Assembly: GCA_013396655.1 (NCBI GenBank)
Contig: WBMV01006668.1
Location: forward strand, 110,778-174,777
Source: Campylorhamphus procurvoides
Taxonomy: Eukaryota > Chordata > Aves > Passeriformes > Dendrocolaptidae
Direction of reading: 5' to 3'
DNA length: 64,000 nucleotides
Of the stretch, positions 46,301 through 58,105 are shown piece by piece (the first letter of the stretch is position 1; each line of letters starts with the position of its first letter). The position numbers and the translations under genes were made by a program. Under the pieces are notes generated by a model. It worked only from the letters and a program-made list of their open reading frames with translations. It made no database searches and had not been told where the DNA came from.

Positions 46301-49300
46301 TTAGGCACATTGACTTGTCTGATTTGGTGTTTGGTTATCCAATGTCTTCATTACCATCTTCAATTCAACATTCCAGTTTCCTGTCTGCCTCTGTAAGGCA
46401 CAGTATATTTCTTAAAAGATTAAACTTCACCAAAATTGCCACATTTACAAAGTACTGGAAAATAAGGCTGGAAGGAATTTATCTAGCCCATTCATTCACT
46501 GCCCGGCTGAAAGATTAATCATAGTTGGGTCATTGGTGAAATGTTAGTTTTAACCTCATTTAAAAACCAAGAAATAAATGAGGAAGAATCTGCAATCTTT
46601 ATCTATGGAATTTTATGAAGGTAAAAATGTTCTTGATGTCAGCCAGTTATCAGCCTCATAGGCCAAGAGCCCATCTGCATTTTTTGCTGCTTAGAGAGCA
46701 CCGTATAGCTGAAATGATAGGTGCCTTAGCACTGCCGTGATCAGTGCACTTTAGGGAGACTTCCTGTATCTCATGATAGGAGAAAAGGTCAAATCACCAA
46801 CAGTTAAAATTCTTTTTGAAAGTGGGAAATACAATATATATAACATTTCTGACTTAGTGGCTAACAGCTGGTAGTTTCAACCACCTCTTTAGTTATCCAG
46901 GCCAATAACTAAAACTTATTTGATTGTACATTCCTATCAGAAAAAACATTTTCAGCGTGAACTCCAATATGTATTTTTTACAAGTTATATTCTTGTATTA
47001 CATAAACTCAAGAAATTAAACAAGGATGATATAAAGACGAAATGAAGACTATTTAAAGTGTTTACTTAACTGTATTTATTAATGGTGAAAAAATATTTTC
47101 ACCCTGCAGCCTTACGGATTGTTTTCCATCCCTCCCTGTGGAACATGTACTCCCCTTTAGGGACCACCAATTTAGACATCAGAAAATACTTACTGCTGCA
47201 GAGGTCATTAGTATGTTCCACCATAATAATAGCTCCATTTTAATACCAGAGATAAAAATGCTTGCCTCCAGTAGGATGACTTCTTTTTCTGAAAAGAAAG
47301 TGAAAGAGGAGAAAGCATCGAGATATGGAAGCACTGAAGAACTGTCTGGCATAGGAGAAGTTTGAATCTGGATCTACTGAAAATGCAGAGAAACATGTCG
47401 AAGTGGATTTTGAATAAAAAATTGTGTCTAGAATATATAGCAAACTGCAGAATACAGCAGTAGCTTTTGTACTTTCATAAATTTTTCTAGTTCACTGACA
47501 GCTAAATATTGGTTGATAAATTCCAAATTCTGTTTCCTGTTGTTAGTTGGGGTAGTCATACTAAAATCAGGAACAATGCTTATATGCAGGAACTAAGCTG
47601 GATCTGAATTTCGATATCCAGGCAACTAAATAGTCTCCAGTGCACATCGGGTACTGCTTAGGGCTGTGGACAACTGGTGTGCTTTTCACATTAGCTTCTC
47701 AGTTACCATACAGCCTTTGAAAGTACTATGTGGACCACAGGCTGGAAATCCCAGACCTGAATTACTACAGAGTGAAAGGAGATTGCATGTGCAAAGTGGA
47801 AAATATTTTGGATGAAGAATTGATTAGAGCCTTGTTAAATATAATGATGAGCAAAGTCTGTATGTGAGAAGAAGCTCATAGAGAAAAGGGGTTTTAATCC
47901 AGTCAGGCTGGAGATGTGAAGAAGATAAAGGAATTTCTGGTATTAGAGGCAAAGGAGTCTGAAGCCTATGTCAGTCTGTCATCACAAATAGAGATGAGGC
48001 AGGGAAACAGCTTTTTCTGATCTTGAGCATTCCCAACTGCTTTTGTAAGGAGGAATCTCACCAGACTTTCTGTACATAATATATGCTAGGCATGCTAATC
48101 TTTGGGAGCTGGATCTCAAGGAGAGCTAGAAGTTCTGTTGATAGCAAACTAACTGTAGTGCTTAGCGACTTGAATGGACGGTCAGGTGGATTAAAGGTGT
48201 TACTGCACTGAGTTTAGAAGACAGTAATATTTGGGAAGAAGTGGTCATCTGACCCTCAAGATGGGTTTATTTGTCCCAATACACCTGTAAGCTATTGCTT
48301 CTCAGCATAGTAAGGGATAGAGGTATATAAATATACGTAAGCTTTTTTAATGAGCAAGGGGACCATTTGGGGTGACTTAGTCAACTGGTCAGGAATGATT
48401 TTTGGTTTTTGTATAAATAAGAAGGCATTTGGAACAGTCCCTCAGATCAACCATGTTTCTGCATGTGGTTGTCAGTACAAAGGGGTTGTGTTTTTTTTTC
48501 TTTTAGATGTGACATAGCAAAGCATCCTGTTTTCTGCATCTTTGATGTGGTAGAGATTTGAAGAAGGCAGAGTATTTTCCATTCTTATCATAGACTTCCA
48601 TGGACAGGCAAGAGGGGTGATCCATATGTGAAAGGTGGGAATAGATAGGTTCCTCATGCTAACTGAAAAGCCGGTGATGGATTAGGTGGATAGAAAAGTT
48701 AACATTTACATTGCTGTCATGCAAGGCATTTTCAAGGTATTTCTGCATCCCTCTGTTGTTCCCTTTAGAAACAGTACAAGTGTTACTAGAATATACAGTC
48801 TGCATAGTAATATGTCAGTGTATTAAGCTCTGCCAAGTCTCTGTGCAGGAAGGGCTTATAAAAGATTTATGTGAATTTCTCTGTGTCTGCTTTTTTATTT
48901 GGAGGCAGTTTACTGTATGCAACTACATACAGCACTCTGCGTTAGGGTAATAGGTATTTTTTGTTTGGAAGGAAGGAAATGTGTTTGGGGAGTTAAATAT
49001 GTCATTCTGTTCTTGACTTCTATCGGAAGTAGAATGGTTAAGGGAAAGCAGTTAAAATGCATAGGAACTACACTAGTTGTATCCCAAGTCTGGTGTCAGT
49101 TCAATAGTCATTGATGTTGCTGGGGAGAAGTGTTTTGACTTATCTTTTAATAATAGCAGACAAAGAAACATCTGAGAAAGAACTTTGAAAGTGTTGCGTA
49201 CATTGAATTGCATCTTTATCGTTTATTGCCATTTCTTTTTGCTTTCAGCACTTCTTGATGTGCTTCTGTACACATCTCTTAGAAAAAAGTATTGGCTTCT

Positions 49301-49799
49301 GAAATGTCAGTGGTGCGTAGGGCAGGGTTTGGTCGAACAGAGCAATAGGTGTGGTGTGCTCTCTAAGGACAGTCAGCTGTGCTAAACTTGGCCTTGTCTG
49401 AATGGGGGCAGAGAGTAGAAGTCTAACACAGATTTTGCTGAGCTGTATGATTTTATTGCGATAGACACACGCAGTAGTAGCAGAAGTGAATGTCAATAAT
49501 ATCCTCTGTGTCTGTCTCTAGAAAAGTGCAGTTGCTTTTGTTCAACAATGAATTTTTAAATTTCCCGCATCGTGTGATGTTTTTCATATTCCCAAGTGCA
49601 GGTACTGTATTATGTAAATCTGAGGTTTAATGTAATATGATATACATACAGTTTTCCAAATCAGGACTGAATTTTTGTCTTAGACAAATTGCAATATAAT
49701 TGAGATTTGTAATACAGGAATGGAAAAGAAATGAAGTTTTATTAGAGGTCATTGGATTTTTTTAAGTAAATAGTTCTAATTGGAAAAAACCCTTAATTT
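43400..49799. other. Apparently intergenic DNA downstream of RIMKLB
   Basis: No supported gene. Short frames on both strands show no domains. A 15-bp direct repeat (AATGTTTTAGTATGT, two full copies plus 7 bp) lies at 45855-45891. Confidence 0.6.
45855..45891. repeat. 15-bp tandem repeat, 2.5 copies
   Basis: The unit AATGTTTTAGTATGT occurs at 45855-45869 and 45870-45884, then AATGTTT at 45885-45891. Confidence 0.9.
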
Positions 49800-50022
49800 T
49801 GCAGAATGACAGAATCAGTTTAGGTTAGAAAAGACCTCTGAGATTGAGTCCCAGCCTTTGAATGAACACACCATGTCAACTAGGCCAAGGCACTAGGTGT
49901 CACATCCAGTCTTTCCTTAAACACCTGAGGCACGGTGACTCCACCACCTCCCTGGGCAGCCCGTTCCAATGTTTGACAGCCCTTCTGTGTAGAAATTCCT
50001 CCTATTCTCCAATCTGAACATC
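49800..50022 (-). mobile_element. CR1 LINE fragment
   Basis: The minus-strand CR1 3' end begins GCAGAATGACAGAATCAG and continues with GTTAGAAAAGACCTCTGAGA, CACGGTGACTCCACCACCTC, CTGGGCAGCCCGTTCCAATG and TTTGACAGCCCTTCTGTG, ending near TCCAATCTGAACATC. About 220 bp is retained, immediately followed by a (TAAA)n-like stretch. Confidence 0.92.
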
Positions 50023-50032
50023 ATTCGTTGTT

Positions 50033-50064
50033 GTAATAAATAAAATGAAATAAATAAAATTAAT
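50033..50064. repeat. (TAAA)n-like microsatellite
   Basis: TAATAAATAAAATGAAATAAATAAAAT follows the CR1 fragment. Confidence 0.8.
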
Positions 50065-51009
50065 TTATCACATTCATTAATTTTCAGGCATACGAGTTAA
50101 TGTCCAGAATTTATTGGAACAATCCCTCTTGTTCAAAGTAGCATTTGTTGTTAGAGAGGGAGAAAAAATCTGTATTGTATTAGCCAGTAACCCAGTTGTT
50201 GCTACCTCTTTGGTCAGTCATGCATTTTTTTCTGTGCAGATTTCCCTGAAGCAGTAATATTGCTGAGCTTCCTTGGAGCTTAGTTTATCTGTGTTGTAAA
50301 ATACTTACATTTTGAGGAGAGAGGAATTGGAGAGGTGGAAATTGTACACAGTGTTAGCTGGACTGAACAGAAAGGTGCTATGAAGCAGAGAGAGACTAAG
50401 CAGTAGCTGTATACACAGGTGTACTTTTGGTTCTGTCATATCAATGTAGTGGGAAGCCAGGAGTCAAGATGAATGTTTCACTTATACCTTGATGAGCAAT
50501 GGGAATGTCACATTGACTGTTTGTGCAACTGAATATATTACATATCTGTAAATATTTAATTTACAAGAAGTCCAGTTTACTGAAGAAAGTGTGTACAGTT
50601 TCCCTTCCTCACTGCTACTGTGCAAAGCATTGCCTGGTAGTCTTTATTCTCTGGGTTCCTTCTGTTTGATTGTGTTGTGTATTGAAGCCTGAAACCTGTA
50701 TTTTGTGAGTTTCAGGAGGAAACTTGGTCTGTTTCTGTGTATATTTTCCCATGCATGAACAAACTCAAGGCCAACAGAAACAACACAAATGTTATGGTTA
50801 CTTTCCCACCCATCTTTACAACAGTGTATGGGAGGAGTAGTGCAGTTGTAATGTGTAGAAATACTTGTCCGTGTCCAAATGGAAATGTTTGTTTACTGGA
50901 TGGCAAATACTGAAGCTTTTATCAGTGGGAGAACTAGGCAGGAAGAGTCTGCAGTTTGCTTTTGCTAAACTTTTATACAATTTTTCCTCCACATGAAATA
51001 TTTCCGCAG
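50065..51009. other. Intergenic DNA, nothing recognised
   Basis: AT-rich, with no supported gene or repeat. Confidence 0.6.
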
Positions 51010-51540
51010 GAATCTAATGCGTGTGAAAGATGCTGAATCAGCAGTTGCAGAGATTGAACTCAACCCACTGGAAAGGTAACAGGAACTAGATTTTATCTTT
51101 AGAACACAGCCTTCACAGCATCTCACTCCTTGACCTGGAAAGGCCTTTTCCAAGGTCAGAAGAGGAGTTTGATACCCATGGCTCAGTCCTTGGTATGTCT
51201 GTAATGTGGCTATCAAGGAAGCCAGATAGGTGCTGGGTACAGAGATCCTTTTTTTATGATGTTTGCTTGAATTTCTGATGTTCGTATTTTAGGACAAAGA
51301 CTAACTTTTTCAATGGTTTATTCTTCTAGGTTTTTCTGCAGCAGCAGGAGGTCTTCTTTTGCCTCTTGTGGGGACAATTAGCCTTTTGATAATGCCTCCA
51401 TCACAATGAAGGGAAGAAAAGATGGACCAGCAATGATGTGGAATGGAGTGATGTCCACACATGGTGTTGACAGTCCTTATGATCCCTGTCCTACTAACAT
51501 GGAGAACTGAATAAAAGAGTTGAATTGTAATTCATGAGAG
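51010..51540 (+). other. Candidate unannotated two-exon transcript end (weak)
   Basis: A possible exon at 51010-51075 lies between TTTCCGCAG and AAAG|GTAACA. It has one open frame reading NLMRVKDAESAVAEIELNP. A possible terminal exon from 51330 follows a good branch-point motif GACTAAC (51299-51305) and TTATTCTTCTAG. AATAAA occurs at 51510-51515 with a T/G-rich stretch about 30 nt downstream. Splicing the two keeps the frame for 17 more codons to a TAG. No family is recognised. It could be a lncRNA, the last exons of an unknown gene, or chance. Confidence 0.2.
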
Positions 51541-54500
51541 TGTGAGGTTCTTTTTGGTACGTTTTGCAACATCTCCCCTTTCCTAAAGTGCTGGCTAACT
51601 TCAGAAATCCCTTCATCTTTTATCAAAGCTGCAGCTAAGCCAGAAAAGTAAAACCTGTTGGATAGTCTTTATTGTATTAACCTTTTTTACCTCCAGGAAT
51701 TTCATTCCTAAGAGTTCTAAAAAGCTTTATATTGACATGAATAATCTTTCCAAATGCCTTGGAAACTTAGCATCAGGCCTTTTGTTTTATCACTCATATT
51801 ATGTCTTCACCTAAGTCACTGAGAGTACAAGTCTCCTGAGTTCTAGAAGTAAAATCATACTGTACTGATCATGCTGTACTGATAGCTTTGGTGACTGCTC
51901 GAGAAAAACAGAGCTGCAACTCAGTTAATCTACCAGTGATAATGTGCCTTGGGATTTTGAAGCCACAGTGAAGCAGGGTTTATTGTAGACATGGTCCTGT
52001 AAATTCTTACTATCTGTTGTTTCTGAAGAGAGCTAATCTTTCAAACCATAGGTTATAGATCTTGCACATGGCTCTCTTGGTTTGTTGTTAGTGAAGCATT
52101 GTAAAGAACTAGACATACACCGATGGTATTTCTACAGTGTGCCTATTTGGAATTGTGAAGCAAAAGGGGAAGCAAGGTACCCAGTTGGTACATTATCAGT
52201 AAACACCTCTTGTTCTTGACATTCTTTCTGTTAATTTTATGGATATTCATTTAATATAAAGTTTAATTCCTGTTTTCTTTGTGCTTGTTCTAGTTATTTA
52301 CATGTGGGTATAAACTAGGAACGTAACTGGTACTTCATCTGCAGCTATACCTTTCTTTCAATAGCTGCAGTTTGTGGTTGCTTTTTCTGCTGATCTGTAT
52401 GTCAGACTGTGCCTCTGGTAACACTCTGGTACCTTTGTAAGCAGGTGAAATGCCTGTCACTGCAAACTAGTGGCCATTTTATCTCTTGTGGTTCAGTACT
52501 TGGGACTGTGCTGGTGCACATGCTAATGCTTCCATAAGTGCTTTTCTGTCATTTTCCTTAATATTTAATGTTTACAAAAGTAGAACAGCTGAGAACTTTC
52601 TGATTCCCTCTTAGTTTCATATATCCTGCCTTTCTAAGCTAGTTCCAAGCCCTGTCTGCATTTCAGTTCTCTTACTTCCTTTGTGGGTATTCAGCAATGT
52701 TCTTGCTGCTCTGTTGCCACAAATATAGAGGTTTGTTCCTCGTACCTTCATAGCCCAGAACACCGTTTCCCCTCACCACCCCCGAAGTTTCTGAATATTC
52801 CTGTCTGCTTGTCATAGGAAAAGTCCTGCTTGTTTCTACTCTTAACCACTGGCCCTGCTTGTTCTTGTCCTTGTCCCAAGCACACGCACACTGACACACA
52901 CACACACACATACAGAGTAGCTTAAGAATATTTCTTACTCAATATCTATTACAGATAACCATTCTTTGAATTGCCCTAAAAGTGTCTTCTGTTTTTAGGG
53001 GGAGAAAAGTTCAGTTAATACACATTTCCTTTTGATATTTCACAGCCTGAAATCTGATAGAAGTTAAATAGAGATTAAAAGAAGTCTAACATTGTAGTGT
53101 CTTAGTGAGTAAGAGTCAGCAAATTGTAATGCTGAGAAGATAGTTCTTGGCTGTTGCACTTGTTTATCCCTCTTTGGTGAGAGGGATTGGTCCTGCTATC
53201 CATCTCTTCATGTACCTCACTTAAAAGCTCAAGTTCAAGAGCTGTGGTCAAGAATATGTTTGTAACATGTTACATTTTACTTTTCTTTGCCTTTCTTTTG
53301 TTCCTTTGAATTTGTTCTTTGAATACTGGGTATCAGTATCTAAACAGTACTTGGATATTCATAATACAATATTTTGATATAATTTGTACAGTACAGTGAA
53401 AACAGTAATAATAGATCTGTAACAATAATACTGACATGCTGTGGTGGCTAGGATGGCTGGTATAAACAATTCCTTTTGTAATTCTCTGTTTCCTCTTAAC
53501 TGTAATTGTGCTTTTGTGCTGGCTACAGAAATGGAACGCTTTAGAAAACTCTTCTTTGCATACTGTAATGAGATCTTGGGGTGGGGTATATTTGTGTTGA
53601 GGCCAAATTGGGAGAGAGATTTTAATTTTGTTTAGCATTAGATCTGGAAAACCTCTGTAACTTGTCTGGCCTGCATTCCCAGTTGTGCATGATGTAAGCA
53701 GGCAGCTGTGCTTCAACCACTGTCTTTTTTATTTTTCTGGGTCACTTTCCTTGTTTTTTGCCTTATCCCTTTGGTTTCTTCTCCAGTCCACTCTTTCCCT
53801 GTCCAGATAACTTGGCTTATCATTGTACATTTGCCTCTAGCAGGGTCTGCAAAATCTGGGTGTCAGCTTGGAACTGGACATCGCATCACCTTCTCTGTGA
53901 CTCTCCCATGTTGTCATCACTGCCATGTTTTTCCAGATGTACTAGTTTGGAGGGCTCCTCTGGTTTGATGGTAATGTTGAGAAGGGAAAGCTTGCAATGC
54001 CATGCCCATCTCACCTCAAAAGCCTCAAGGGAGGAATCCATGGGAGAGAGGCTGCTGCTGTGTGCTTCCCTTCGCCCCAGCTTCCCTGCTCAATGTAGCT
54101 GTTGGTGCACAGGATTTGTGAGCAAAGCACACACTGATGAGCTAAACCCTACTCTGCTTATTGGCATATGCACTTTATCTTAGATGTGGGCCAGCTGGTG
54201 AGGTCAGCGATCACCATGTCAGTACTGCTCTACTCTTAATTTGCAAATGCCTGTGCCTGAGATTCAGGCAAGTTCCTTAGTGCCCTGCATGTTTGCCCTG
54301 ATCTGCTTTGGATCTACTATTCCCGTTGGGGACAGGAGTTGAGTAAATAATACTGGGGTCCAGAATCACATTAAACACAGTAGGAAGAATTTCTGTCCGA
54401 GATGGTGTTACAACTTCAGCATTTTATTTAAAAAATTCTTTATGTTTTTTCTGACAGTGCTTCTGAAGATTTCTAATGAAGGAAAAAAATTCTAGTTCTG

Positions 54501-57500
54501 CCCATCTTTTCCCTCCTAGAGAGAGCATAGAGCAGCTGCCAGAGCTGTCTGTAATATACCTACTTCTCCCATACAGCCCCCAAGATTCAGGACGAAAACA
54601 TACAGAGGGATATAGTGATGTTCTTCCAAGAGAGAAGAATGAGATGCTGCTTTCTTGCATCCGTGATAGCCACCTGTGTTCAACAGTGTAGCAGTAACAA
54701 TGCTTGTCTCTGTGACAATGTGAAATTGTGACAGGAGGAAGCACGGAAGGGACAGAGTCCCTTACAGCTGCGATGTCACTAAAGGACCAGAGGCCATATC
54801 TCTGATGGGGGTGAGGCAGGGTGAAGAACTTGGTCTTTTGGAGAAATATAGAAACAACTCCCACAGTTTTCTAGTCCCTTGAGTCCAACCTTGTGGACAG
54901 TGCTGTTTTACAGGGAAGAATGAATACTTGCTTAATCTTCCCTGTAACATCCCACCGCACAGCTTTCTGTGGTCCTATTTACAAAGTAAGACTCAGGGAA
55001 GAAGTACTCTCAAAATAATTCAAAGCGTTGTCTGCAGCCTGAATACTTTTGTGGCTTGGATTGGTGATCTTGTGTTTTAGCCCACTCTTAGTAATAGCTC
55101 ATGTGTTTTGAAAACAGCTGAACTTAGGAGTAGTGAATGGAAATGAAGAATTGCAGCCCAGTTATGAGACACTCTGGAACAAGCAACCCCTGAAATTGGA
55201 GAGGAGGCCCAGTAGGGGAAGGAAAGAAAGAGTATTTTCAGTATCTAAATTTCCAGATTTTGTTGGATGTGTATATGTAATTTTCTGTTACAACACCAGA
55301 GGTTATAATTTCATCAGCTGTCACACTGGGTCACTTTGCTTGGATGTTAAAGGAGTACTGCCTTGGCTAGATGCAGCTGACTGCTTGATGTAGTAGCAGA
55401 AGGGTAAGAGGGATTCCTAAAGATGCTTTCTTCTCTAAGCTCCATTCTTCTCATTGCTCTATTGAGACACCAGTTTGCACAGTGTGTATTTGGTATGTGG
55501 CTTTTTGCTTTCATTTCCAGGGCTGACAGTTTGGTCTCATGGTGCTCCTCACAAGACTGACCATTGTTTCTAAGAAATCTGTGTGTCTGTCTTCTTGTCT
55601 GAAAGGGCGAGGAGGGAACACAGAATTACATTTTTCTGCTCAGTTTCATATACTGAGGTTAATGTCCCTTTGTGCAAAACTGTTTTGCATCATCACTGGT
55701 ATGGAGGCCCTGCTGATTTTTACACCATCTGAGTTAGCTGTGTTTCCTTGGAAGTTTAGTTACTCATTGAGATGAAAGCAGCATTGAATGTGCTCTACTG
55801 TACAAAAAGATCAACTCTGGAAGGCAAATAACCAAAGCAGATGACAAGGTGAGAGGATACAGGGAAACAGCATGTCAGTAATTACTAGTTGTAACTCATC
55901 TATGATGCAGTGACAGCAATCTGTTATGCTGTAGAGTCCATTGGATGGAAAGAGATGAAAAAATACCAGGATTCTGTCTGTTATCTGACTACTATTCTTT
56001 GCATGCATCCTGTTTTTCACCCTCATACATGGAATTCCTGCCAGTCACACCGCATTTGCAGGTAGAAGCTGAGGATGTCTGTTCTGGAGCAGCTTATGTT
56101 ACAGCCTGTCCCTTGACAGGAAGGGCAGCAGTGACCCACCTTCCCAGGCTCACGTCACACAGGAAGCTCCCAGTGAGCTACGTGCAGCTGAAGATGCCAG
56201 CAAAAAAAAGTGCGGATGCAGTCCCAGGAATTTAGCATTGAGGACACCCTGCAGACCCACTTTGAATGACCAAAACATCAGGTGTCTGTGTTCAGTGGCA
56301 GTGAGCTCTTCAGCATGGATTGAGGAGGAGTACGGTAAAAGGGGAATGCATTTATGATGCTCTGCGGGAAGTGATTTGAAGTGCTTGGTTTTGTCAGTGC
56401 CTCCTGACTTCAGAGGAAAAAGAAGGTGCTCAGAACTTCTGGGATGAGGCAGTAGCTGACTTTGAATATAGGGGAGGGGAAAAAAAAGAATGTGTTCTTA
56501 AAGCATTCAAATCTTGAAAAAATACTAGTCATAGACATCATCTTTTAATTAAGTTTCCATCTCTTCCCCTTAGCCCAAGTGGTTGGTGCTTAATATCACT
56601 GCATTCAGTGTCCCTTTTCGTGGAACACACGGTGGTGCATTGTTTCGTTTGTATAGAGTCAGCCAGCAGGTCATGGTTTGTTGCTTTGGTTGCCTGGAGG
56701 AGTTCAGCATCTTTTAATTACCTATTTTCATAAGTGTCCTTAAACAGATGTAACCCTTAGGAGCTAGAACAGTGAGCATGAGAAGCAAGCTGGTTTGGAG
56801 GGATTTGAAAGCAGATGTGATCCTAGAACGGCAAAGGGCTTTGTGAGGTGAAATTCATGCTCATATGCAGTCCTATCCTTAGAACCTTTCTGTACAATTC
56901 CTTCCTTCCCCATCAGTTTTGGAAACCCTCCCAGTGTTTTGGACACACCTTCTCAAGGCAGCAATGCTCTCCAGCACTGAACTTTTGATAAAACCTAGCC
57001 TAACCCTGCACTTGTCTTTTGCATAGAGACTGTGTGGGGTTATCACTGTTTGTTATTCCCACCAGTGTGTGTGGTGGGCTCTTCCAGCTCACCAGTCGTG
57101 TTTTGTCAAAAGCACCTAATTCTGCAATGACTGGTGTTTCAATGACATCTTCCAAGGTGAAATATGTGAATTCCAACATCCATGAATCACCTGTGACTGT
57201 GCTGGATTTGGATTATATTTCACCAAGTGCACTTTGGACCCATTAATTTAATGGAGAGTAGGAAACACTTATAAACTTCGAAAAAATTAAGCCCAAGATG
57301 TCTGAATCGTATATTAACACATCCATCTCAAAGGAGAGATCCCTTTTATTTACTTCTGTCACTGTACATAATAAATATAGGAAAGAAGATGACATATCCT
57401 ACCACATCTCAATGGGTCTAATTTATCCCTGGCTAAATCAGTCCATTCCACTGGATGTGATGGGTGAAAAACATCTCTAAGAGGGTGAGTTAGTTTTCTT

Positions 57501-57659
57501 GAGGCTGTGTTTCCCTCTGCTGGCATGGAGTTAATACTGCTGGGTTTTTTTCCCTCAAAACCAAGCTTCTGAAGCTACTGCTTCCCTGTAATTCCAAGAA
57601 ACCTTTACACTTGTCCCTCATCATAAAAATTCATTCCTTATATCCAGTTGAAATCTACC
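51541..57659. other. Intergenic DNA, no supported gene
   Basis: A CA-rich microsatellite lies at 52881-52911. Frames at 53333-53716 (-), 53758-54183 (+), 54424-54864 (-) and 55945-56235 (+) are long for the region but lack known domains, and splice sites could not be assigned. Nothing else is seen. Confidence 0.55.
52881..52911. repeat. (CA)n microsatellite, interrupted
   Basis: CACACGCACACTGA is followed by an uninterrupted run of CA dinucleotides. Confidence 0.9.
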
Positions 57660-58105
57660 TTCTTTCAGTTCCAGTGTCTCACCACCCTCACAGTAAAGAA
57701 TTTCTTCTTAATATCTAGTCTAAACCTGCCCTCTTGGTTTTCCCCCTTGTGCTATCACTCCATGCCCTTGTCAAAAGTCCCTCTCCAGCTCTCTTCTACC
57801 CCCCTTTAGGTACTGGAAGGGGCTCTAAGGTCTCCCTGGAGCCTTCCCTTCTCCAAGCTGAACAACCCCAACTATCTTGGCCTGTGTTCATAGGAGAGGT
57901 GCTCAAGCCCACTGATCATCTTCATGGCCTTCTCTGGACTACCACTCCAACAGGTCCACATCCTCCTTATGCTGAGGGTACCAGAGATGGATGCAGCACT
58001 CCAGGTGGGGTTTACCGAGAGTGGAGTAGAGCAGGAGAATCACCTCCTTTGACCTGGCCACATTGCTTTTGATGAATCCCAAAATACAGTTGGGTTTCGG
58101 GGAAA
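57660..58105 (-). mobile_element. CR1 LINE fragment, about 445 bp
   Basis: A long minus-strand CR1 piece covering the 3' UTR and end of ORF2: CACCACCCTCACAGTAAAGA, ATGCCCTTGTCAAAAGTCCC, CTTCTCCAAGCTGAACAACC, CATAGGAGAGGTGCTCAAGC, GCAGCACTCCAGGTGGGG and GAGAATCACCTCC. It is the longest CR1 remnant in the window, lacks its 3' terminus, and explains the reading frame at 57734-58072. Confidence 0.95.

Noticed and set aside
57734..58072. 112-codon + frame
   Set aside because: It is the antisense of a CR1 LINE fragment, not a gene.
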